DNA of 64,000 bases from Pedobacter psychrodurus (GTDB taxonomy: Bacteria > Bacteroidota > Bacteroidia > Sphingobacteriales > Sphingobacteriaceae): contig NZ_SJSO01000007.1 of assembly GCF_004331735.1 (NCBI RefSeq), positions 124,001-188,000 on the forward strand, in the 5' to 3' direction. The notes under the pieces are model-generated. The model had not been told where the DNA came from. It was given only the letters and a program-made list of their open reading frames with translations, and made no database searches. Both the position numbers and the translations under genes were made by a program. How positions within the stretch are numbered: position 1 is the first letter of the stretch; the number at the start of each line of letters is the position of its first letter. Shown piece after piece: positions 1 through 8,180 of the stretch.

Positions 1-1
1 A

Positions 2-424
2 GTTATAAAAGAAGCTGATATTATTTCGCTGCATTGCCCACTTACACCAGAAAACCATTATCTTATTGGATCGAATAGCTTATTAACGATGAAAAAAGGT
101 GTGACGTTAATAAATACAAGCAGAGGGGGATTGATTAATACACGTGAGGTAATTGAAGCACTAAAAACCGGGCAACTTGCTGCACTGGGAATTGATGTGT
201 ATGAGCAGGAAGAACAGCTCTTCTTTAAAGATCTTTCCGGAAGTATTATTGGTGATGATGATATCCAGCGACTAATCAGTTTTCCGAATGTTTTGCTTAC
301 CGGGCATCAGGCTTTTTTTACACAAGAGGCTTTAACAGAAATTGCAGAGTCTACCCTAAAAACGGTTAAAATATTGTTGGAAGATAATGCTGAAGAGATA
401 GTTTCAGATGCAATATTGGTGTAA
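2..424 (+). CDS. D-lactate dehydrogenase family protein (D-2-hydroxyacid dehydrogenase), 3' part
   Basis: The reading frame is open from base 2 through the stop at 424, so the gene begins upstream of the window; the ATG at 89 is internal. The visible 140 residues start in the NAD-binding domain: ADIISLHCPLTPEN is the usual loop before the catalytic core, INTSRGGLI (around residue 38) is the NAD-binding signature of D-2-hydroxyacid dehydrogenases, and GIDVYEQEE plus LTGHQAFFTQEAL carry the segment with the catalytic histidine. The FxxDxSG insert after DVYEQEE is characteristic of the LdhA-type fermentative D-lactate dehydrogenases, which reduce pyruvate to D-lactate with NADH in the cytosol. 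The N-terminal catalytic half is not visible, so substrate is inferred from the C-terminal signature only. Confidence 0.85.
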   Translation, partial: VIKEADIISLHCPLTPENHYLIGSNSLLTMKKGVTLINTSRGGLINTREVIEALKTGQLAALGIDVYEQEEQLFFKDLSGSIIGDDDIQRLISFPNVLLTGHQAFFTQEALTEIAESTLKTVKILLEDNAEEIVSDAILV

Positions 425-468
425 CCAGGTAGGTTGTTTGATGCTTGAGAATAGAAATGTTCTATAAT

Positions 469-520
469 GAACGCAGGGAGTTTTAAGGAGATTTAATCAC
501 CACAAAATCTCCATGCGTTC
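469..520. terminator. Hairpin between convergent genes, probable bidirectional terminator
   Basis: An outer arm GAACGCA (469-475) pairs with TGCGTTC (514-520), and an inner arm GGAGATTT (487-494) pairs with AAATCTCC (505-512). It lies 45 bases after the D-lactate dehydrogenase stop and 13 bases after the stop of the opposing methionine aminopeptidase gene. The position suits a shared terminator, though no long T run follows on either side. Confidence 0.45.
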
Positions 521-532
521 GTTGTATGCTAT

Positions 533-1333
533 TTAGTAATAAGAAGTATTGAGGTTGCTGTTCTGCTTTTCTGCGGCCTCGATAGGGGCATAATTCGAAA
601 GAATAAGTGCTTCTCCTTTTTTAATGCATACATCATGTTCAAAATGCACAGATGGACTTCCATCCGCTGTTCTGATCGTCCAACCGTCTTCATCTAGAAA
701 AACATCTTTTTTGCCCATATTTATCATAGGTTCTATGGCCAGCACCAGATTTTCTCTTAATAGTAAACCATTACCTTTCCTTCCATAATTCGGCACCTGC
801 GGATCTTCGTGCATATCTTTACCTAAACCATGGCCTACCAGATCTCTCACTACGCCGTAACCCTGCTTTTCGTTATGACTTTGGATAGCTGCACCAATAT
901 CGCCAATGCGTTTGCCCACAACAGCCTCTTTAATTCCAAGAAAAAGTGATTCTTTAGTTGTTTTAACCAGGTTTAATACCGCTGCCGATACCTCGCCAAT
1001 GATAAAGGTATAAGCATGATCGCCATGAAAACCGTTTTTTATGGTACCCACATCTACTGAAATAATATCGCCATCTTTCAACTCATCTTTAGTTGGAAAG
1101 CCATGTACTACCACATCGTTTACCGAGGTAATAATATGAAAAGGAAATCCATTGTAGTTGTGAAAGGAAGGTACAGCGCCATTATCAAGTATAAATTCGT
1201 TAGCTATCTTATCAATCTCGAGGGTTGTAATACCTGGCTTTAATATTTTAGCTACTTCTGCAAGGGTATCGCTCACCAGTAAGGCACTGATCTGCATCAG
1301 TTCTACTTCTTCGTTGGTTTTATATAAAATCAT
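533..1333 (-). CDS. map: Type I methionine aminopeptidase
   Basis: A cytosolic dinuclear-metal peptidase that removes the initiator methionine from nascent proteins. The pita-bread fold ligands are all visible: D94 (SVDVG), D105 (GDHAYTF), H168 (GHGLGKDMHEDPQVPNYG), E201 (AIEPMIN) and E232 (HFEHDVCI), with the substrate-contacting H77 in VVHGFP. The spacing between these residues is the same as in the E. coli enzyme. At 266 residues it has a short C-terminal extension rich in N and S (from about residue 248). It has no N-terminal zinc finger, so it is the short bacterial form. The start MILYKTNEE is standard for the family. It is monocistronic, convergent with the upstream dehydrogenase and separated by 99 bases from the co-oriented Crp-like gene. 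Many Bacteroidota carry more than one map paralogue, so this may not be the essential copy. Confidence 0.93.
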   Translation of the reverse strand: MILYKTNEEVELMQISALLVSDTLAEVAKILKPGITTLEIDKIANEFILDNGAVPSFHNYNGFPFHIITSVNDVVVHGFPTKDELKDGDIISVDVGTIKNGFHGDHAYTFIIGEVSAAVLNLVKTTKESLFLGIKEAVVGKRIGDIGAAIQSHNEKQGYGVVRDLVGHGLGKDMHEDPQVPNYGRKGNGLLLRENLVLAIEPMINMGKKDVFLDEDGWTIRTADGSPSVHFEHDVCIKKGEALILSNYAPIEAAEKQNSNLNTSYY

Positions 1334-1432
1334 TACCGCAAATTTAGTAAAAGAAGCGGAAAGGAAAAAAGATGAAAGAATTGAGGAGGTAAAAGGATTG
1401 AATGTTAGAATGATTAAATGTTAAACGCTAAA

Positions 1433-2044
1433 TTAAGAACACAACCTGTAATCGAGTGTTAAAACTTTATTTCTGATTCTACTCAGCGTTTCTAAACGCA
1501 TGCCGAGGTAGCTGGCCAAATAACGCTGCGGTATTCTGTTGATATCCAAATTACTTTCTTGGAGTTTGCGGTACCTGCTCATTGCTTTTGGTATCCTGGC
1601 CAGGATTGATCTTTCTGACGCTGCGTAATAATGAAGCGCCAATAGTTTTCTACCAATGAGGTTGGCCTCCGGATAGTTTGCGTACATCGAATCGATTAAA
1701 GTATAAGGAATACAGATGAGTTGACATTCTTCCAGGGCCTGAAGATACTCTATAGAATGACCAAGCTGTTGATCGGGATGACGTATGGCACCGATTAATT
1801 CATTTCCAAAGCTAAACCAGGTGCTGATATCTTTTTTGCCATCGCGTACGAAGCCACGAACGAGCCCGTGTACCAAAAAATATAACGAGGCATTACTGTC
1901 TATTGGTGAAAGAATGTGTTTATTCTTTTTAACATGGATGAGTTTGCAAGATTTTTCATGTTCTGCCTTAAATGATTCAGATAAGGGGTAGAACTGCTCA
2001 AGGTAATCGAAAAGCGGGCGTAAAAATGATGTTGAATAGGGCAT
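1433..2044 (-). CDS. Crp/Fnr family transcriptional regulator
   Basis: A 203-residue protein with an N-terminal cNMP-binding-like beta-roll (about residues 25-115; the stretch LYFLVHGLVRGFVRDGKKDISTWFS is the typical phosphate-cassette region) and a C-terminal winged helix. In the helix region, INRIPQRYLASYLGMRLETLSRIRNKV (about 168-194) is the HTH common to Bacteroidota Crp-like proteins (I-P-Q-R-x-L-A-x-x-L-G). No cysteine cluster for an Fe-S centre is evident and the cAMP-contacting RxS motif is not seen, so the ligand is unknown. Such genes often regulate a neighbouring gene, but neither flanking gene is an obvious partner. It acts in the cytosol as a DNA-binding protein. Confidence 0.85.
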   Translation of the reverse strand: MPYSTSFLRPLFDYLEQFYPLSESFKAEHEKSCKLIHVKKNKHILSPIDSNASLYFLVHGLVRGFVRDGKKDISTWFSFGNELIGAIRHPDQQLGHSIEYLQALEECQLICIPYTLIDSMYANYPEANLIGRKLLALHYYAASERSILARIPKAMSRYRKLQESNLDINRIPQRYLASYLGMRLETLSRIRNKVLTLDYRLCS

Positions 2045-2219
2045 AGTTAAGGCTTGTTAGAATTTTTTAGAATGGTTTAAAGCATACTCATTTGCAACAC
2101 CATACTCGTATAATTATCCTAGCCCAAAAATATCTGCTATTTCATTATTCAGTGAAATACAGGGCGGTTGTGGCCTCTAACGATACGATCGTTAGACTAA
2201 AAAATGTGTTATTAACAGG

Positions 2220-3446
2220 TTAACGGCTTAATTCCTGCGTAAAATAGGTGGTAGGCATTAAGCCTGTTTCTTTTTTAAATGCATTGTAAAACGTAGCCAG
2301 ACTTTTAAAGCCAGCTTCAGAAGCGATAGCTTCGATGGTTATTTTATCCGATTTGAGGGGATACTGTTTTAAAAAATGATCTACCCGGTAGCTGTTTATC
2401 CAGTCGCGGAAATTTTTTCCGATGTGTTTGTTAATTACAAAAGAGCAGTGGTGTATCGGGATGTTTAGTTTTGCTGCCAGATCGATAATCTGAAAATCGT
2501 GAAGCAGGTAAAGTTGTTCTACTTCCATTATTTCTTTCATGGCAAGGGCATAGTCAGACAGCTGTGCATCCAAAAGATTAATTTTTTTGACTGTTGTAAG
2601 TGTGCGTTTTGAATCTTCTTCTGATAAGGGAAATGGTGTGGCATTAGTTTCCCGTTGATCGGTTTCTATTTTCTTAATTGAAGGTTTTTTAGTCCAATCT
2701 ACAGCCACCAGCAAATAGCCATAAAAAATATAGGGTTTGTGGAGCGCGTACAATAAAATGATTAGTAGGGCCAAACAGTTGAGCACAATAAACGAAGCAT
2801 TAACATAAGGGATGTGTAAGCTTCTTAAAATAATGGGCACCAAACTAAACAACTGAAAGAAGGTAGCAATCCGAAGAAAAAAGATGATCCATTTTCTGCC
2901 TTCACCTTCGATTATTTGTTGTGTGTTGTTTTTTAGGCGGAGTACGGCAATCCAGGTAAGGCATAAATAACCAAACACAAGCATCGGTCTAAATAGGTAG
3001 TGGAAATATGGTGGAAACAATCCGCTTTTTACTTTTAGTGAGTAATAACCATTTTCTGCAAGCTGGTTTCCTATCATATCCCAATCGGGTATTGTAGAGA
3101 AATGCCAGGGAATAACGTGAATAATAGCCAATAAAGCTGGTGCAAAATGAAGCCATTCTATTTTTTTTAAACTTTTACGGTCTTGAAGAAAGCCTGTAAT
3201 GTAGAGATAAAAGCAGGCTGGGGCGGCATAATAAAACGGGGTAAAAGTTTGATGAAAAAAAGCTAAGGTATTGGGCTGATCTGATTTAAAGAGCAATGAA
3301 GTTAAGATCTGACCAAATCGGGCAAAAAATATAACCGAAAGCAGGATGTTAAGCAGTTTATTCCCTTTTTTTGCAAAAAAAAGATGCATAGAGAATAAAA
3401 GTAAGAATAAACAACTGGTACTAACGAGAAGGTTCAAAGACTGCAT
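2220..3446 (-). CDS. Membrane-anchored AraC family transcriptional regulator
   Basis: The N-terminal 230 residues hold about seven hydrophobic segments, from SLNLLVSTSCLFLLLFSMHLFF to LNCLALLIILLYALHKPYIFYG. The C-terminal 110 residues are an AraC/XylS DNA-binding domain, with LAAKLNIPIHHCSFVINKHIGKNFRDWIN as the first HTH and IEAIASEAGFKSLATFYNAFKKETGLMPTTY as the second. This 7TM-AraC layout is common in Bacteroidota, where the membrane part is thought to sense a signal and the HTH to act at a nearby promoter. The frame is open four codons further up to a TTG at 3458; the ATG at 3446 is preferred because it leaves a normal hydrophobic N-terminus. The sensed ligand is unknown. The downstream neighbour is the Crp-like gene on the same strand, 175 bases away, with no sign of coupling. 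Confidence 0.85.
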   Translation of the reverse strand: MQSLNLLVSTSCLFLLLFSMHLFFAKKGNKLLNILLSVIFFARFGQILTSLLFKSDQPNTLAFFHQTFTPFYYAAPACFYLYITGFLQDRKSLKKIEWLHFAPALLAIIHVIPWHFSTIPDWDMIGNQLAENGYYSLKVKSGLFPPYFHYLFRPMLVFGYLCLTWIAVLRLKNNTQQIIEGEGRKWIIFFLRIATFFQLFSLVPIILRSLHIPYVNASFIVLNCLALLIILLYALHKPYIFYGYLLVAVDWTKKPSIKKIETDQRETNATPFPLSEEDSKRTLTTVKKINLLDAQLSDYALAMKEIMEVEQLYLLHDFQIIDLAAKLNIPIHHCSFVINKHIGKNFRDWINSYRVDHFLKQYPLKSDKITIEAIASEAGFKSLATFYNAFKKETGLMPTTYFTQELSR

Positions 3447-3637
3447 ATTTCCAACCAAGATAAAACATAATTGTTAAATTAAATTACCCTAATTATAATT
3501 ATTCTATTATTAAATGCATCATGCGCAAAATGCTAAAAATTAGACGTTATTTGGTTAAAATAAGGATAATATGGCTGCTATCGTTGTTATATTTTATTTG
3601 CATTTATACTATTTGCAATAATGATTTGCCATAAACG

Positions 3638-3668
3638 TTTGTATAATTTATAAAAAGCAATAGTTTTG
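3638..3668 (+). promoter_or_regulatory. Bacteroidota-type sigma-ABfr promoter of the mini-histone gene
   Basis: TTTG at 3638-3641 (-33 element), a 19-base spacer, and TAGTTTTG at 3661-3668, an exact match to the TAnnTTTG -7 element of Bacteroidota primary-sigma promoters. Transcription would begin near 3675, giving a 5' leader of roughly 68 bases before the ATG at 3743. This is the clearest promoter in the window. Confidence 0.7.
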
Positions 3669-3742
3669 CGGCCCGTTTATTGTAGAGCGGAAAGCAATAT
3701 TATTTAATTGGTGGATGTTTCCATCCCTATAAAAGAAAAACT

Positions 3743-3922
3743 ATGGACAAATTTAAAAAAGTACAAGACCTAATCTCTTCTGTTGAAGCAGATGTAACTA
3801 AGTTTTATGATGGTGGTAATGCTGCCGCAGGTACACGTGTACGTAAAGCAATGCAAGACCTAAAAGTTTTAGCCCAAGAAATTAGAGCTGAAGTAACTGA
3901 TAAAAAAAATAGTGATAAATAA
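3743..3922 (+). CDS. Histone H1-like (Hc1-type) small nucleoid protein
   Basis: A 59-residue, lysine-rich protein starting MDKFKKVQDL. It has the core TKFYDGGNAAAGTRVRKAMQDLK and ends LAQEIRAEVTDKKNSDK. The NxAAGTRVRKxMQxLKxLAQEIR segment is the hallmark of the short 'histone H1' proteins conserved in Bacteroidota, related to chlamydial Hc1. These are abundant cytosolic proteins thought to bind DNA and compact the nucleoid. It is monocistronic: a consensus promoter lies upstream (3638-3668) and a perfect terminator hairpin starts 16 bases after the stop. Its length is normal for the family. Confidence 0.9.
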   Translation: MDKFKKVQDLISSVEADVTKFYDGGNAAAGTRVRKAMQDLKVLAQEIRAEVTDKKNSDK

Positions 3923-3937
3923 TTAGTTATTGCTTTT

Positions 3938-3975
3938 AAAAAGTAAGCCCGCGTAAAAACGCGGGCTTACTTTTT
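3938..3975. terminator. Bidirectional intrinsic terminator
   Basis: A 16-bp perfect inverted repeat: 3938-3953 (A-run then GTAAGCCCGCG) pairs with 3960-3975 (CGCGGGCTTAC then T-run), with a six-base loop TAAAAA. The A-run and T-run flank the GC stem, so it can end transcription of the mini-histone on the plus strand and of the LytTR regulator (stop at 4057) on the minus strand. Confidence 0.92.
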
Positions 3976-4056
3976 ATCGCCATTTTAGCTTGGCCACTGG
4001 ATAATTGCGTATTTGTCTTTTCGTTATAGTCTTTGGCTTTTCCTCTTCTTAAACAT

Positions 4057-4782
4057 TTACTTATTGCGTTTACTAGTAATGAGGTTATTGGTAAAGAAAT
4101 CACGAAAATCATTGTAATAAAGATCGCCAACAGTAAAGCTGGTGTGGTTAGAAAGCGTTATTCTTGTTCCATCTACGTGTAAAATATGATTGATAGAAAT
4201 AATATAACCCCTATGCAGCTGGATAAAGCCTTTTTTAATGTTCAGTTGTTCTTTAACATCTTTCAAACTTAAATAAGCAATAATTATTTTCTCTTTTGTA
4301 TGTATTTTAATATAGTTGTGGAAACTTTCAAAAGCAATTATATCTGCATAACGCACTAAAACAGCCTTATGGTCTTCTGATTTATTTTTGACCAAAAAAT
4401 AACTTTCCTGTGCTATATTTTCTGTTTCTTCTTCAAAAACACGGTTTACCGTTAAGGCAAATTTAGCATAGCCGTAAGGTTTAAGTAAATAGGCATCTGC
4501 TTCTGCTTCGAATGCTTCAAAGGCATATTCTTCATGAGAAGTGGTAAATATTAATTTCCTGGTTTTAGAGCGGATTGCTTTAGAAAGTTCAATGCCCGAA
4601 ATCTGTGGCATTTGAATGTCCATAAATATCACATCTACCTGGTCAATCTTTTTAAGTTCGCTCAAGGCCACCATTGGATCGGTGTAACTCGCCAGAAGCT
4701 TCATATTCGGGGTATCCGCTATATATTTTTCAAGACCCGAAATCGAGTTTTGTTGGTCATCAATGGCTATACACTTAATCAT
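4057..4782 (-). CDS. LytTR family response regulator
   Basis: A 241-residue two-domain regulator. The N-terminal receiver domain (1-120) has the acidic pair DD at 8-9 and the phospho-acceptor D55 in VIFMDIQMP, and the switch region with TTSHEEYAFEAFE and KPYGYAKF. The C-terminal LytTR domain (about 135-235) is marked by YADIIAFESFHNYIKIHTKEK and FIQLHRGYIISINHI. In this family the receiver is phosphorylated by a LytS/YehU-type membrane histidine kinase and the LytTR domain binds direct-repeat DNA. No kinase gene is adjacent, so this is an orphan regulator here. The start ATG at 4782 gives the normal MIKCIAIDD opening. Confidence 0.92.
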   Translation of the reverse strand: MIKCIAIDDQQNSISGLEKYIADTPNMKLLASYTDPMVALSELKKIDQVDVIFMDIQMPQISGIELSKAIRSKTRKLIFTTSHEEYAFEAFEAEADAYLLKPYGYAKFALTVNRVFEEETENIAQESYFLVKNKSEDHKAVLVRYADIIAFESFHNYIKIHTKEKIIIAYLSLKDVKEQLNIKKGFIQLHRGYIISINHILHVDGTRITLSNHTSFTVGDLYYNDFRDFFTNNLITSKRNK

Positions 4783-4903
4783 TTGTAAATCTTCTTTGTA
4801 TACATAACGAAATTACACCTTTTCATACCGAAAATAGAACGCTTTATCCTGTTTCGCCTAAAATTTTCTTTCTATTGACTAATTTGAGGTAAAAAAGTGC
4901 CTT

Positions 4904-5125
4904 ATGATGTATACGGGAGTGATTAAATGGTATAATCCAATACGTGGTTTCGGATTTATTGCACCAGATGGTGGGAAAGAAATGGTTTATGCAGATAACC
5001 AGAAATTGATAGGGATTTACCGTCCTTCTTTAATTGTTGGCACAAAGGTTCGTTTTGATTTAGAACAAGGGCAGGTGGGATGCCAGGCTACTAATATTGT
5101 AGTTCTGAATATGGGCTTTGAATAA
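4904..5125 (+). CDS. Divergent cold-shock-domain protein
   Basis: A 73-residue single-domain protein. GVIKWYNPIRGFGFIAPDGG matches strand 1 and the RNP1 motif of cold-shock proteins (usual form GxVKWFNxxKGFGFI). The C-terminal part (VGTKVRFDLEQGQVGCQATNI) matches the last strands (VxFExxxGxKGxxAxNV). The RNP2 segment, normally DVFVH, is MVYADN here, so two nucleic-acid-stacking positions are altered. Members bind single-stranded RNA or DNA in the cytosol. Two ATGs (4904 and 4907) are possible starts; the second would give MYTGVIKW, closer to relatives. It is transcribed divergently from the LytTR regulator gene and stands alone. Confidence 0.75.
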   Translation: MMYTGVIKWYNPIRGFGFIAPDGGKEMVYADNQKLIGIYRPSLIVGTKVRFDLEQGQVGCQATNIVVLNMGFE

Positions 5126-5424
5126 CATTTGCACCGATCCATAACGAAAACAGACCGATCTGTGTAACTGAAAGCTTAAAAATAAATTGTAATGCGATCT
5201 TTATTCTCAATAAATGAAAGAATAGAGATTGATTCTTATTGCAATTTTTTAGCTGAACTGCACCTAAATTAATACCTACATCTACCTATTATCTATACCT
5301 AATTTAACCCTCTTCCTATCTAAATTGACGCCCTCTTTTAGATAGGATTTATTTTTTTCGGATAACGTTTTTGCTTAAATTCGTCATACTCTTTATGGTA
5401 CGGATACATTTAAAGCAATTGTTT

Positions 5425-5916
5425 ATGAATTTCAAAACCTTGGTTCTTTTGTTGAGCACAGTTTCTACTGCGCTTATTGGTGGTCTTTTTTATGCATATT
5501 CCTGTTCAGTTATCCCAGGCCTTACACGCCTTTCCGATGCTTCCTTTTTACAAGCCATGCAATCAATCAACCGGGCTATTTTAAATCCGTTATTTTTTAT
5601 TTCCTTTATGGGTACGCTGGTTATATTACCATTAAGTGTCTGGTTTTTTAGAGAACAGCCTATGGTGTTTTATCTGCTTTTAGCAGCAACCTTATTATAC
5701 TTTGGCGGTGTTTTTTTGGTTACCATAATTGGCAATGTACCCCTTAATAACCTGTTAGACGGGGCCGATCTTGGTAAACTCAGTGCAACAGAACTAAATG
5801 TATTGCGCGAAAAATTTGAGCCAGGCTGGAATTTATTTCATCGGATCAGAACCACCGCTTCATTTATATGTATTGTACTGGTCGCTTATGCTGCAATATT
5901 AAGCCGAAATGCTTAA
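5425..5916 (+). CDS. DUF1772 (anthrone-oxygenase-like) membrane protein
   Basis: A 163-residue integral membrane protein with four hydrophobic segments: LVLLLSTVSTALIGGLFYAYS, an ILNPLFFISFMGTLVILPLSVWF segment, VFYLLLAATLLYFGGVFLVTI, and the C-terminal TTASFICIVLVAYAAIL. The pattern GLFYAYSCSVIPGL, the conserved NVPLNNLLD after TM3 and the W-x-x-x-x-x-R near TM4 fit the DUF1772 family, which includes fungal anthrone oxygenases but has no defined bacterial function. The frame is open back to a TTG at 5371; the ATG at 5425 is preferred because it starts directly before TM1. It is monocistronic. Confidence 0.75.
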   Translation: MNFKTLVLLLSTVSTALIGGLFYAYSCSVIPGLTRLSDASFLQAMQSINRAILNPLFFISFMGTLVILPLSVWFFREQPMVFYLLLAATLLYFGGVFLVTIIGNVPLNNLLDGADLGKLSATELNVLREKFEPGWNLFHRIRTTASFICIVLVAYAAILSRNA

Positions 5917-6164
5917 AAGCATAATATTCATCGCCTTGTAGTTTTTGCGTTGAAAGATAAGTCTCAATTGACTGTATTGTTTTTTGTGTAAGCATTAGGT
6001 TTGTCCGTTTGTAGCCTTTTTCAATGGCAAAATCTTTAAAAAAAATGGCCGATTTCTATTTTTTAGACAAAAAATACACTAATTCTATGTAAAAATGCTG
6101 CAAATATCAAGAAATAAGTAAGATAAGTGCTGTTGTGATACAGTGAAACCGATTGTATTTATAT

Positions 6165-6172
6165 TATCTTTG
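6165..6172 (+). promoter_or_regulatory. -7 promoter element upstream of the ECF sigma gene
   Basis: TATCTTTG exactly matches the Bacteroidota -7 consensus TAnnTTTG. No well-placed TTG -33 element is seen 17-20 bases upstream (the region is GTGAAACC). If used, transcription would start only a few bases before the ATG at 6183, making the sigma mRNA nearly leaderless. Confidence 0.4.
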
Positions 6173-6182
6173 TGTTATCTCT

Positions 6183-6767
6183 ATGCGTGTTTACGGTTCA
6201 TATTCTGATAGCGAATTGGCATTCTTGTTAACTCAAGGTGATGAGCTGGCCTTTACCGAAATTTACAACCGCTTTTATGGCTTACTTTTTATCCATGCCA
6301 GCAAACGCTTAAATGATGATGAAGAAGCAAAAGATGTATTACACCAGTTGTTCGAATCGCTTTGGGTTAAACGTTTGCAGGTAGCACCTGATGGTAATTT
6401 ATCGGCATATTTATATACAGCCGTGCGTAACCGTGTGCTGGATGTGTTTGCACATCAAAAAGTAGAAAGCAAATACGTTGATTCATTGCAGGATTATATA
6501 GATCAGGATCATGTGTTAACTGATTATATGGTTCGTGAAAAGCAAATGGCATTATTAATTGAGCAAGAAATTGATGCTTTGCCGCCTAGAATGCGCGAAA
6601 TATTTATTTTAAGTCGCAAGGAGAATAAATCGCATAAAGAAATTGCGCTCGAACTTGGTCTTTCTGAATTAACCGTTAAAACACAGGTTAAAAAAGCATT
6701 AAGAATCCTTAAATCGAGGTTAGGAGTGGTTATTTATGTTGCTTTTCTTTTGAAAACCTATCGGTAA
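6183..6767 (+). CDS. FecI-like ECF RNA polymerase sigma-70 factor
   Basis: A 194-residue ECF sigma factor. Region 2 (about 18-90) contains FTEIYNRFYGLLFIHASKRLNDDEEAKDVLHQLFESLW and the region-2.4-like stretch LSAYLYTAVRNRVLD. Region 4 (about 130-182) contains IDALPPRMREIFILSRKENKSHKEIALELGLSELTVKTQVKKAL, a canonical -35-binding HTH. The order sigma, FecR-like anti-sigma, STN-type SusC is the classical trans-envelope signalling unit of Bacteroidota, so it probably directs transcription of the locus downstream. The frame extends up to a TTG at 6153, but the ATG at 6183 is preferred because the -7 box at 6165-6172 would otherwise be coding. Confidence 0.92.
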   Translation: MRVYGSYSDSELAFLLTQGDELAFTEIYNRFYGLLFIHASKRLNDDEEAKDVLHQLFESLWVKRLQVAPDGNLSAYLYTAVRNRVLDVFAHQKVESKYVDSLQDYIDQDHVLTDYMVREKQMALLIEQEIDALPPRMREIFILSRKENKSHKEIALELGLSELTVKTQVKKALRILKSRLGVVIYVAFLLKTYR

Positions 6768-6912
6768 TCAAATGTAATTCGGTTTAAATACATTTTTTAT
6801 CTCTAAAATTAAGGTGTATTGAAAATATTTTAAAAAAAAATAATTTTCCGATACCCCCAATGCTATACCTTCGCCGTATATACATTAATCAACCAAACTA
6901 ACTTCTTTTTTA

Positions 6913-8031
6913 ATGGAGATAAATGCGAAAAAACTTTTAGATAAATACCTTGCGGGTAATTGTACGCCAGAAGAGATTGCCATTGTTGAAGATTGGTATC
7001 AACAATTCCCTTTTGAAAAAGAGACTCCTAAGCATTCACTTATAGAAACCAGCAAGGTAGAAGTTTGGAACAGGTTAAGTCCGCGCGGAAGGTCTATGAA
7101 GTTGGTCGCGACTAAGCGTTTGGCCATTGCGGCAAGTATTATTTTATGCTTTAGTTTAGGACTTTATTTTATTGTACAACGCAATGTAGTACCATTAACT
7201 GCCAAAACAGAATTAAAAGATATTCCTCCAGGTAGCCATAAAGCATTGCTAACACTAGCTGATGGTACTGTAGTTAACTTAGATGATGCCAAGAATGGTC
7301 AGATCGCCAATCAAAATGGTATTGTAATCCGTAAATCTAAAAACGGCCAGCTTGAATATGTAATCAATGAAGTACAAAATGCTTCACTTAAAGGATCGAA
7401 TGCAATTAGCACACCGCGGGGCGGACAATATCAGGTGAGTTTGCCCGATGGCACAAAAGTTTGGCTTAATGCAGCCACTACCTTAAAATATCCATATGCC
7501 TTTGCTAAAAATGAAAGGGTAGTAGAACTCAATGGAGAAGCTTACTTTGAAGTTTCAAAAGACCATACCCGTCCTTTTAGGGTAAAAACAGAGGTACAAA
7601 CTGTTGAAGTTTTGGGTACTCATTTTAATATTAATGCCTATAATGATGAAGCCGCTGTTAAAACCACGCTTTTAGAAGGTGCTGTTAAAGTGAGTGCTGC
7701 TTCTGGCAGTGTAAACTTACATCCTGGAGAACAATCGCAATTAAATACGAACAATGCCAGATTAATTGTTGATCAGCAGATTGATATTGATAAAGAAATG
7801 GCCTGGAAGAATAATATTTTCTCTTTCGATAACGACGACCTGCAAACCATTATGCGACAGATTTCGCGATGGTATGATGTGGATGTAGTTTATCAGGGTA
7901 AAATTACATCAGAGAAGTATATAGGCGAAATACCGAGGAACAGTAACCTGGCGGAGGTTTTTAAAATATTAGAACTTAACCATGTTCATATTGATGTAAA
8001 GGGCAAAGTACTTACCGTATCTGGAAATTAA
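6913..8031 (+). CDS. FecR family anti-sigma factor
   Basis: A 372-residue inner-membrane protein. The cytosolic N-terminus (1-68) binds the sigma factor in this family, one transmembrane helix spans residues 70-89 (AIAASIILCFSLGLYFIV), and the periplasmic part has the FecR domain (about 165-265, opening STPRGGQYQVSLPDGTKVWLNA and containing GEAYFEVSKDHTRPFRV and VEVLGTHFNINAY). The C-terminal DUF4974 secretin/STN-like domain (about 300-370) carries FDNDDLQTIMRQISRWYDVDVVY. It would transmit the occupancy of the outer-membrane SusC to the sigma factor encoded 145 bases upstream. The long gap before the ATG contains TACCTTCG (6866-6873), a near match to a -7 element, so fecR may also have its own start. 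Confidence 0.93.
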   Translation: MEINAKKLLDKYLAGNCTPEEIAIVEDWYQQFPFEKETPKHSLIETSKVEVWNRLSPRGRSMKLVATKRLAIAASIILCFSLGLYFIVQRNVVPLTAKTELKDIPPGSHKALLTLADGTVVNLDDAKNGQIANQNGIVIRKSKNGQLEYVINEVQNASLKGSNAISTPRGGQYQVSLPDGTKVWLNAATTLKYPYAFAKNERVVELNGEAYFEVSKDHTRPFRVKTEVQTVEVLGTHFNINAYNDEAAVKTTLLEGAVKVSAASGSVNLHPGEQSQLNTNNARLIVDQQIDIDKEMAWKNNIFSFDNDDLQTIMRQISRWYDVDVVYQGKITSEKYIGEIPRNSNLAEVFKILELNHVHIDVKGKVLTVSGN

Positions 8032-8141
8032 ATAAGAATGGCTTTTCTTTAAACAGCCGAAAATCAACAAACCAATTTACAAACAAACTAAACTTTATGA
8101 TGAAAAAACTACCAGAAATTTAGCATTGTACCTTTAAAAAA

Positions 8142-8167
8142 ACCGAAAGCGCGACAACGCTTCCGGT
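8142..8167 (+). promoter_or_regulatory. Stem-loop in the fecR-susC intergenic region
   Basis: ACCGAAAGCG (8142-8151) pairs with CGCTTCCGGT (8158-8167) with one A-C mismatch and a six-base loop. It immediately precedes a terminator-like hairpin. The pair may form a leader that modulates read-through into the SusC gene. Confidence 0.4.
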
Positions 8168-8180
8168 AGAAATTTGGACA

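Noticed and set aside
3936..4130. 64-codon minus-strand ORF overlapping the LytTR gene end
   Set aside because: It lacks an ATG start, runs through the bidirectional terminator hairpin and overlaps the end of a well-supported gene in another frame.
6841..6873. TACCTTCG promoter-like box upstream of fecR
   Set aside because: One base off the -7 consensus with no properly spaced -33 element; mentioned with fecR but not listed as a promoter.
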